A DNA stretch of 64,000 nt from Pseudomonas sp. GD04091 (GTDB lineage: Bacteria; Pseudomonadota; Gammaproteobacteria; Pseudomonadales; Pseudomonadaceae): NCBI RefSeq assembly GCF_029836165.1, contig NZ_JAOEBG010000006.1, positions 1-64,000 on the forward strand. The letters are read 5' to 3'. Every line of letters begins with the position of its first letter. The stretch's first letter is position 1. Position numbers and translations under genes: made by a program. Shown here in pieces: positions 1 through 6,080 of this stretch. The notes under the pieces were generated by a model that had not been told where the DNA came from, did not search any database, and saw only the letters and a program-made list of their open reading frames with translations.

Positions 1-8
1 GCTGCTCA

Positions 9-30
9 CCGGGCAGCGGCTGCTGCCCGG
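9..30. repeat. 9-bp hairpin at the window start
   Basis: CCGGGCAGC (9-17) pairs perfectly with GCTGCCCGG (22-30) around a 4-nt loop. No T-run follows, so a terminator is unlikely. It abuts the dyad at 31-50 and shares its CAGC/GCTG core, so it may be part of the same upstream protein-binding region. Confidence 0.4.
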
Positions 31-50
31 CTGCTGCCACAGCAGCACCC
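31..50 (+). promoter_or_regulatory. candidate enhancer (activator) site upstream of a sigma-54 promoter
   Basis: CTGCTGCCACAGCAGCACCC contains the inverted repeat CTGCTG-cca-CAGCAG. The same 20-mer with two mismatches occurs at 3526-3545, also upstream of a sigma-54 promoter. Sigma-54 promoters need an enhancer-binding activator, so a dyad shared by two such promoters is a reasonable candidate site. No activator gene is in the window, and the assignment is inference. Confidence 0.5.
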
Positions 51-90
51 CACCCTTGCCACCCCATGCAGCTTCGGCCCTGCAGCGCCA

Positions 91-106
91 TGGCACAGCC
101 GTTGCA
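91..106 (+). promoter_or_regulatory. sigma-54 (RpoN) promoter of the monooxygenase operon
   Basis: TGGCACAGCCGTTGCA matches the -24/-12 consensus TGGCAC-N5-TTGCW at every defined position, with the required 10 bases between the GG and GC elements. The expected start is near 117, giving a leader of about 30 nt to the ATG at 146. In P. putida, sulfone use is known to depend on sigma-54 and the activator SfnR, which suits the genes downstream. Confidence 0.8.
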
Positions 107-145
107 CCACCCACCCCATCGACAACCTCCCCTTCAGGAGCCCCC

Positions 146-1294
146 ATGACCACCGAATTCTTCTGGCGCCTGCCCCTGGGCACCGATGGTCCGCAGCTGT
201 CCACCGACCGTCACAACCGTGGCAACCCACAACACCGCACGGGCAACATCGCCCCCGGCCGCCTGCCCAACGGCGAGGCCGACGGTTTCAGCTACATCGA
301 CTACATCGCCCAGGTGGCCAAGGCCGCCGAACTGGCCGGCTTCGAAGGCGCCCTGCTGCCCACTGGCCCCGAGCCCTGGATCGCCGCCGCGGCGCTGGCC
401 CGCGAGACCCGGCGCATCCGCTTCCTGATCGCCTTCCAGGCCACCTGGACCCTGCCCGCCTACGCCGCGCAGCAGGCGGCGATCCTGCAGAACCTCAGCG
501 GCGGGCGGCTGGACTGGAACATCATCACCGGCGGCAACCCGGCCAGCCAACGCGCCAACGGCGACTTCCTCGAACACGACCTGCGCTACAGGCGCACCGG
601 TGAATTCCTCGACGTGATCCAGGGCCTGTGGGCCAACGACACGTTCTCCTACGAAGGCGACATCTATCGCCTGGAGCATGGCAGCCTGCCGCCCGGCCTG
701 GCCCGGGAGCGCAAGCCCGGCGTTTACTTCTCCGGCTTCTCCGACGCCGCGCTGGAGGTCGCCGCCCGCCACGCCGACGTCTACCTGAACTGGGCCGAGC
801 CGGTCGACAAGCTCAAGCCGCATATCGAACGGGTGCGCGAGCTGGCCGACAAGCAGGGCCGCACGGTGCGCTTCGGCCTGCGCGTCGACCTGTTCGCCCG
901 CGAGACCGAGGAACAGGCCTGGCGCGAACTGCGCCAGCAGTTCGAGCGTCTGGAAGGCAAGAGCAGCGCCATCGCCAAGGGTTTCGCCAGCGGCTCCGAC
1001 TCGGTCGGCGGCGCACGCCAGGCCGCCTATCACCAACACCTGCAGGACTTCGACGAACTGAAGCTGGCACGCAACCTGTGGGCCGGTTTCGCCAAGGCCA
1101 AGCCCGGCCCGACCGTGGGCCTGGTGGGCAGCCACCAGAACATCGCCGAGCGCCTGGCCGAATACCGCGACGCCGGCTTCTCGACCTTCATCCTGGCGGC
1201 CAACCCGCACCTGGAGGAGGCCCTGCGCATCGGCCAGGAAGTCCTGCCGCTGGTCCAGCAACCCGCCGCCACACCACTGCTGGCCAGTGCCTGA
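146..1294 (+). CDS. SsuD-like FMNH2-dependent (LLM class) monooxygenase
   Basis: This is a 382-residue protein of the bacterial luciferase-like family, close in length and architecture to alkanesulfonate monooxygenase SsuD (about 381). It should oxidise an organosulfur compound with reduced flavin from a partner reductase and release sulfite or a sulfinate in the cytoplasm. Family landmarks are visible: the LIPTG-like LLPTG, the NIITGG loop, DSVGGARQAAYH, NLWAG and PHLEEA near the C-terminus. The SsuD active-site histidine in GIRLHV is Asp in the matching GLRVDL, so the substrate may differ from simple alkanesulfonates. The ATG at 146 was chosen because CAGGAG stands just upstream. The gene opens a three-gene operon with the DszB-like pair. 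Confidence 0.85.
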   Translation: MTTEFFWRLPLGTDGPQLSTDRHNRGNPQHRTGNIAPGRLPNGEADGFSYIDYIAQVAKAAELAGFEGALLPTGPEPWIAAAALARETRRIRFLIAFQATWTLPAYAAQQAAILQNLSGGRLDWNIITGGNPASQRANGDFLEHDLRYRRTGEFLDVIQGLWANDTFSYEGDIYRLEHGSLPPGLARERKPGVYFSGFSDAALEVAARHADVYLNWAEPVDKLKPHIERVRELADKQGRTVRFGLRVDLFARETEEQAWRELRQQFERLEGKSSAIAKGFASGSDSVGGARQAAYHQHLQDFDELKLARNLWAGFAKAKPGPTVGLVGSHQNIAERLAEYRDAGFSTFILAANPHLEEALRIGQEVLPLVQQPAATPLLASA

Positions 1295-1304
1295 GGAGCC
1301 CGAC

Positions 1305-2372
1305 ATGAGCCAACCCCTCGACACCCTCTGGTACACCCGCTGCCCGGTGCCCACCGGCCTGGGCATCGCCGTGCAGCAAGGCTGGCTGCAGCAGGACCTG
1401 TCCGCCCTGGGCACCCGCGTGCAGTCGCTGCGCGAGGCCGATGAACAGGCCGTGCGCGAATCGCACTTCGACCACACGCTGCGCAACTCGGTGCGCCACG
1501 GCGGCAGCATCCCGGCAATCTGGGCCCGCGCCCAGGGCCGCGAGACACGCGTGATCGGCCTGTCCTGGGCCGACGAGGCGCAGCTGATCCTGACCCGCCC
1601 GGACAGCGCCATCCACACGGTGAAAGACCTCAAGGGCCGGCGCTTCGGCCTGCCCGACTGGGCCGCGGCGCAGATCGACTTCACCCGCGCCCAGGCCCTG
1701 CGCGGTCTGGAAAACGCGCTCAGGCTCGACGGGCTGCAAGTGGGCGACCTGCAACTGGTCAACTACCGCTACGACGGCACCTTCAGCGACCGCCCGGTGC
1801 GCAACGTCGCCGGCACACCGGTCGCCACCACCCAGGGCGAAGGCCGCAACCTGGAGCTGGGCGGCCTGCTGCGCGGCGAGGTGGACGCGATCTTCCTCAA
1901 GGGCGCCAGCGCCGTGCAGCTGGCCCATGCCTTCGGCCTGCGCACCGTGATCGACACCGGCTGCCACCCCGATCCGCTGATCCGCAGCAACAACGGCACC
2001 CCGCGCACGCTGGCCGTGGACAGCCACCTGCTCGAGCAGCATCCGCAGGTGGCCCGCGCCATCCTCGCCAGCGTGCTGCGCGCCGAGCACTGGGCGCACC
2101 AGCACCCGGACGAGACCCGTCGCTACCTGGCCCGCGAGACCAACAGCAGCGAATACTGGGTCGGCGTGGCCTATGGCAACGACGCCCACCTGCGCCTGCG
2201 CACCGCCCTGGACGAGCAGGCCATCGACGCCCTGCAGGACTTCGTCCACTTCCTCGCGCGCTGGCGCTTCATCCCGGCCAGCTTCACGGTGCACGACTGG
2301 ATCGACCGCCAGCCGCTGGACGCGTTGCTGGCCACGCCCACTCACATGGACAGGAAGCCCGTCGCCCTATGA
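1305..2372 (+). CDS. DszB-like putative desulfinase (substrate-binding-protein fold), Cys form
   Basis: This 355-residue protein would usually be labelled an ABC substrate-binding protein. It has no signal peptide (it starts MSQPLDTLWY), and no permease or ATPase gene is present, so it is probably cytoplasmic. The N-terminus carries the signature of 2'-hydroxybiphenyl-2-sulfinate desulfinase DszB: Cys13 in CPVPTGLG, His54 in SHFDH and Arg64 in VRHGGSIPA. These correspond to Cys27, His60 and Arg70 of Rhodococcus DszB as I remember it, with the same 10-residue His-Arg spacing. I infer a C-S cleaving desulfinase acting on a sulfinate made by the upstream monooxygenase. The ATG follows GAGGAG by a normal distance; the 3' end overlaps the next gene by ATGA. 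A binding-protein role is the alternative. Confidence 0.65.
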   Translation: MSQPLDTLWYTRCPVPTGLGIAVQQGWLQQDLSALGTRVQSLREADEQAVRESHFDHTLRNSVRHGGSIPAIWARAQGRETRVIGLSWADEAQLILTRPDSAIHTVKDLKGRRFGLPDWAAAQIDFTRAQALRGLENALRLDGLQVGDLQLVNYRYDGTFSDRPVRNVAGTPVATTQGEGRNLELGGLLRGEVDAIFLKGASAVQLAHAFGLRTVIDTGCHPDPLIRSNNGTPRTLAVDSHLLEQHPQVARAILASVLRAEHWAHQHPDETRRYLARETNSSEYWVGVAYGNDAHLRLRTALDEQAIDALQDFVHFLARWRFIPASFTVHDWIDRQPLDALLATPTHMDRKPVAL

Positions 2373-3427
2373 GCAAGCCCCTGGAAACCCTCTGGTACAC
2401 CCACAGCCCCGTGCCCACCGGCCTTGGCATCGCCGTGCAGTCCGGGCGCCTGGCCCAGGCCTTCGCGCCGTTCGGCACGCGCATCCAGTCGCTGCGCGAA
2501 TCCAGCGAGCGCGAGGTGCGCGAAGCGCACTACGACCACCACCTGCAGAACTCGGTACGCCACGGCGGCAGCATCCCGGCGATCTGGGCCTACGCCAGCG
2601 GCGTCGAGACCCGGGTGCTGGGGCTGAGCTGGATCGACGAAGTGCAGCTGATCCTCACCACTGAAGAAAGCGGCGTGCGCGGCATCCGCGACCTGAAGAA
2701 CCGCCGTTTCGGCCTGCCCAAGTGGGCCAACGTGCAGATCGACTTCACCCGTGCCCAGGCCCTGCGCGGCCTGGAGAACGCGCTCAAGCTCGAAGGGCTG
2801 ACCGTGGCCGATGTCGAGCTGGTCGACTACCCCTACGGCGGCACCTACAGCGACGAGCCCAAGCAGCACCTGTACGGCTCGGAGGTGGCGCTGGACACCC
2901 GCCGGTTAAGCCGGCGCAACAACGAGCTGATCGGCCTGCTGCGCGGCGACATCGACGCGATCTTCCTCAAGGGCGCCCACGCCGTGCAGCTGGCCCACGA
3001 GTTCGGCCTGCGCGTGGTGGTCGACACCGGCAGCCACCCCGACCCGCTGATCCGCAGCAACAACGGCACGCCGCGCACGCTGACGGTGGATACGCACTTG
3101 CTGCACGCGCATTTCGACGCCAGCCGTACCCTGGTCGATACGGTGCTGCGCACCGAGCAGTGGGCCTGGGCCAACCCCGAGGACACCCGACGCTTTCTCG
3201 CCCGCGAGCTGAACACCAGCGAATACTGGGTGGCGGCGGCCTATGGCGAGGATGCCCACCGGCGCCTGCGCACGGCGCTCGATGGCCGCTCCATCGCGGC
3301 GTTGCAGGACTTCAGCGAGTTTCTCCACCGCTGGGGGTTCATCCCACGGCGCATCGATGTGCGCGACTGGATCGATTCGAGCGTGCTGGAGCAGGTGATC
3401 GGCTCCACCTCGCGATTGGCTGTCTGA
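2369..3427 (+). CDS. DszB-like paralogue with Ser in place of the catalytic Cys
   Basis: This 352-residue protein is a clear tandem paralogue of the preceding gene; the two align along their whole length and share long identical blocks such as HPDPLIRSNNGTPRTL. The DszB-type His54 and Arg64 are kept, but the residue matching Cys13 is Ser (HSPVPTGLG). A Cys-to-Ser change removes activity in Rhodococcus DszB, so this copy may bind ligand without cleaving it, act as a subunit of a hetero-oligomer, or use different chemistry. There is no signal peptide. Translation is coupled to the upstream gene by an ATGA overlap. A REP palindrome pair follows the stop codon. Confidence 0.65.
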   Translation: MSKPLETLWYTHSPVPTGLGIAVQSGRLAQAFAPFGTRIQSLRESSEREVREAHYDHHLQNSVRHGGSIPAIWAYASGVETRVLGLSWIDEVQLILTTEESGVRGIRDLKNRRFGLPKWANVQIDFTRAQALRGLENALKLEGLTVADVELVDYPYGGTYSDEPKQHLYGSEVALDTRRLSRRNNELIGLLRGDIDAIFLKGAHAVQLAHEFGLRVVVDTGSHPDPLIRSNNGTPRTLTVDTHLLHAHFDASRTLVDTVLRTEQWAWANPEDTRRFLARELNTSEYWVAAAYGEDAHRRLRTALDGRSIAALQDFSEFLHRWGFIPRRIDVRDWIDSSVLEQVIGSTSRLAV

Positions 3428-3429
3428 AC

Positions 3430-3516
3430 CTGTGGGAGCGGGCTTGCCCGCGAAGAAGATCATGCGGTGCATGGCACCGGCTTCGCCGGTGTTCGCGAGC
3501 AAGCTCGCTCCCACAG
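3430..3516. repeat. REP palindrome pair
   Basis: CTGTGGGAGCGGGCTTGCCC and its inverted copy (GCAAGCTCGCTCCCACAG) face each other across about 45 nt. This is a typical P. putida extragenic REP doublet between the three-gene operon and the receptor gene. Confidence 0.85.
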
Positions 3517-3525
3517 AGACCGGCC

Positions 3526-3569
3526 CTGCTGCCCCAGCAACACCCGCCAAACACCCCACTGCTGCAGCA
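3526..3569 (+). promoter_or_regulatory. candidate enhancer dyads upstream of the receptor promoter
   Basis: CTGCTGCCCCAGCAACACCC (3526-3545) repeats the motif at 31-50 with two changes. A second TGCTG/CAGCA palindrome, CTGCTGCAGCA, lies at 3559-3569. They begin about 100 bp and 70 bp before the sigma-54 element at 3628, a usual place for activator binding. The activator is unknown. Confidence 0.45.
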
Positions 3570-3627
3570 TCCACACCGACCGTTCGAGCACTCGGTAAAT
3601 ATCAATAAAAACAATAAGTTAATATCC

Positions 3628-3643
3628 TGGCACAGTCCCTGCT
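3628..3643 (+). promoter_or_regulatory. sigma-54 promoter of the first TonB receptor gene
   Basis: TGGCACAGTCCCTGCT matches TGGCAC-N5-TTGCW except for one base (C for the first T of TTGC) and keeps the exact GG-N10-GC spacing. The inferred start near 3654 leaves a leader of about 30 nt before the ATG at 3684, the same geometry as at the promoter at 91-106. Confidence 0.75.
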
Positions 3644-3683
3644 CTGCCCTCCCCAACAACGCTTTCACTCGGGGAGATTCCAC

Positions 3684-5924
3684 ATGCACCAGCGCCAACC
3701 ACTAGCCCGCCAGATCAGCCTCGCGCTGCTGCTGGGCAGCACCGCCAGCCACACCTTCGCCGCCGATGACACCAAGACCGAGCCGGCCCTGGAGACCGTC
3801 ACCGTCACCGCCCAGCACCGCGAACAGACCCTGCAGGAAGTGCCGGTGGCCGTGTCGGCGATCAAGGGCACGCAACTGGTCGCCGACGGCGTGCGCTCGA
3901 TGGGCGACATCACCACCTTCGTGCCCAACGCCTCGGCCAAGAACCCCGACGGCGACGGCCGTCCACGCTGGTACATCCGTGGCCTGGGCACCGGCGACAC
4001 CGGCGCGGCGACGGTCTACCCGGTGGGCATCTACGCCGACGACGTCTACCTCAACGCGCCCATCGCCGGTGGCGGGCCGCTGTTCGACCTTGAGCGCATC
4101 GAGATTTTGCGCGGCCCGCAGGGCACCCTGTACGGCAAGAACACCACCGCCGGCGCGGTCAACGTGATCTCGAAGAAGCCGACCTTCGACACCGATGGCT
4201 ATGGCACGATCGGCTTCGGCAGCAAGAACGAACGCATCCTCAACGGCGCCCTCGGCGGCACCCTGGTGGACGAGAAGCTGGCCGGCCGGGTGTCGCTGTA
4301 CTCCGAGGAACGCGACGGCTTCCAGCGCAACGACTTCGACGGCAACACCTACGGCGACGTCAACAAGAAGGCCGTGCGCCTGCAGTTCCTCGCCCAGCTC
4401 AACCCCAACCTCGATGCCCTGCTCAAGCTCCACAGCCGCCAGTTCAAGGGCGACGGCAGCAACGGCTCGCTGCCGGTGGGCCGCTACTACAACGTCGGCT
4501 ACGAGCGCCCCGATGGCCGCGACATCTCGCTCAACGTCAACGAGGACTACCGCCTCGACCACGACGGCGCCTCGCTGACCTTCAACGGGTACCTGGGCGA
4601 CTACACCCTGACCTCGATCAGCGCCTACGACTACATCCGCAACCGCTCCACCACCGACGCCGACTACACCCCCTACGAGGTCAACGGCGCCTCGATCACC
4701 GACAACAGCTACCGCCAGTGGTCCCAGGAGCTGCGCCTGGCCTCGCCGGAGGACCGCCCGCTGCACTGGCTGCTCGGCGCCCATTATTTCCACGAAGACC
4801 TCGACAGCGCCTCGCAGCGCATCGTCACCCCGGGCCCGACGCCCAACGGCAGCGGTTCCAACCAGCTCGGCAGCACGGCGTTTCGCGACCTGGGCTTCGA
4901 CCACCGCACCGACAGCTACGCGCTGTTCGGCAACGTCACCTACGACTTCACCGACGACTTCAGCGTGACCGGCGGCCTGCGCTGGACCCAGGAGAAGAAG
5001 GACATCGACCTGGACCTGGTGCAGCTGACCCGCGCCACCGCCAATGGGCCGCTGATCCCCATCGCCGGCGCCGGCAGCAACGGCAACCGCCAGCAGGACA
5101 AGACCTGGGAAGCCTGGACCTACGACCTGACCCCGGAATACCGCATCAACGACAACCTGCGGGTGTTCTTCCGTTATGCCCATGGCTTCCGCTCCGGCGG
5201 TTTCAACACCGGGCTGTCCACCAGCCTGGCGCAGCTGACCACGGTCGATCCGGAAGAGCTGGACGCCTACGAGCTGGGGCTCAAGTCCGAGTGGTTCGAC
5301 CGCCGCCTGACGGTCAACGCCAACGTCTTCTACTACGACTACTCGGACATCCAGGTGAACCTGCTGACGGTCAACAACGGCGTGCTCACCACCGCCCTGA
5401 CCAACGGCGCCAAGGGCAAGGTCAAGGGCGCCGAGCTGGAGATCGAGGGCCAGCCCACCGAGCGCCTGCACCTGCGTGCGGCCGTGTCGTTCCTCGATAC
5501 CGAGTACACCGATTTCAAGAACACCAACCCCACCACCGGTGCCGTGACCGGCGACTACAGCGGCAACAGCTTCGTGCGTTCGCCGCGCAACGTGGTGTCG
5601 CTGGGCGCCGACTACACCCTGCCGCTGGACGTGCCCGGGCGGGTGGTGGCCGGCGGCGACGTGAGTTTCCGCGACAAGGAGTACTTCCTCGCCGACCGCC
5701 AGAGCAGCGCCGACGAGACCCTCAGCCAGCCCCACTACACCCTGGCCAATGCGCGCCTGAGCTGGTTCAGCGCCGACGACAAGCTCAGCGTCACCGGCTT
5801 CGTCAACAACCTCACCGACCGCCGCTACCAGGTACACGGCCGGCCCAACGGTGGCGCCGGGCAGTACGTGATCACCTATGGCGACCCGCGCACCGTGGGG
5901 ATGAGCGTTACCAGCCGGTTCTGA
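3684..5924 (+). CDS. TonB-dependent outer-membrane receptor
   Basis: This 746-residue protein has a signal peptide ending near AFA (about residue 26) and a TonB-box-like ETVTVTA. The plug domain carries VPVAVSAI, YIRGLG, DLERIEILRGPQGTLYGKN and TAGAVNVISKKP, and a beta-barrel ends in the terminal Phe (SVTSRF). It should move a scarce ligand across the outer membrane using TonB-ExbBD energy. The substrate cannot be read from the sequence. The shared sigma-54 promoter and dyad with the sulfur operon suggest an organosulfur compound rather than a siderophore, and no Fur box was seen upstream. The start is supported by GGGGAG at 3671-3676. Confidence 0.85.
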   Translation: MHQRQPLARQISLALLLGSTASHTFAADDTKTEPALETVTVTAQHREQTLQEVPVAVSAIKGTQLVADGVRSMGDITTFVPNASAKNPDGDGRPRWYIRGLGTGDTGAATVYPVGIYADDVYLNAPIAGGGPLFDLERIEILRGPQGTLYGKNTTAGAVNVISKKPTFDTDGYGTIGFGSKNERILNGALGGTLVDEKLAGRVSLYSEERDGFQRNDFDGNTYGDVNKKAVRLQFLAQLNPNLDALLKLHSRQFKGDGSNGSLPVGRYYNVGYERPDGRDISLNVNEDYRLDHDGASLTFNGYLGDYTLTSISAYDYIRNRSTTDADYTPYEVNGASITDNSYRQWSQELRLASPEDRPLHWLLGAHYFHEDLDSASQRIVTPGPTPNGSGSNQLGSTAFRDLGFDHRTDSYALFGNVTYDFTDDFSVTGGLRWTQEKKDIDLDLVQLTRATANGPLIPIAGAGSNGNRQQDKTWEAWTYDLTPEYRINDNLRVFFRYAHGFRSGGFNTGLSTSLAQLTTVDPEELDAYELGLKSEWFDRRLTVNANVFYYDYSDIQVNLLTVNNGVLTTALTNGAKGKVKGAELEIEGQPTERLHLRAAVSFLDTEYTDFKNTNPTTGAVTGDYSGNSFVRSPRNVVSLGADYTLPLDVPGRVVAGGDVSFRDKEYFLADRQSSADETLSQPHYTLANARLSWFSADDKLSVTGFVNNLTDRRYQVHGRPNGGAGQYVITYGDPRTVGMSVTSRF

Positions 5925-5938
5925 TCTTTCTGCCCCCT

Positions 5939-6056
5939 TGGGGTGCTGCGCAGCCCTTTCGCGACAAAAGGCCGCTCCCACAAGGACCGCGCAATCCTTG
6001 TAGGAGCGGCCTTGCCGAGGCGTCGGACCGGTCGGAAAGGGCCTCGCAGAGGCCCC
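5939..6056. repeat. REP palindrome cluster
   Basis: Several REP-type palindromes (GCTGCGCAGCCCTTTCGCGA, GGCCGCTCCCACAAGG and the inverted CCTTGTAGGAGCGGCC, then GGGCCTCGCAGAGGCCC) fill the gap between the two receptor genes. Confidence 0.8.
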
Positions 6057-6080
6057 ATTGCCCTTCAAAAGGACACCCCC

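Noticed and set aside
1305..3427. Conventional reading of the two DszB-like genes as ABC transporter binding proteins
   Set aside because: There is no signal peptide, no permease or ATPase gene, and the catalytic-site signature fits DszB. It is kept only as an alternative because sequence upstream of position 1 is unseen.
5925..6080. A sigma-54 site upstream of the second TonB receptor
   Set aside because: No GG-N10-GC arrangement with flanking consensus was found; the gap is mostly REP sequence.
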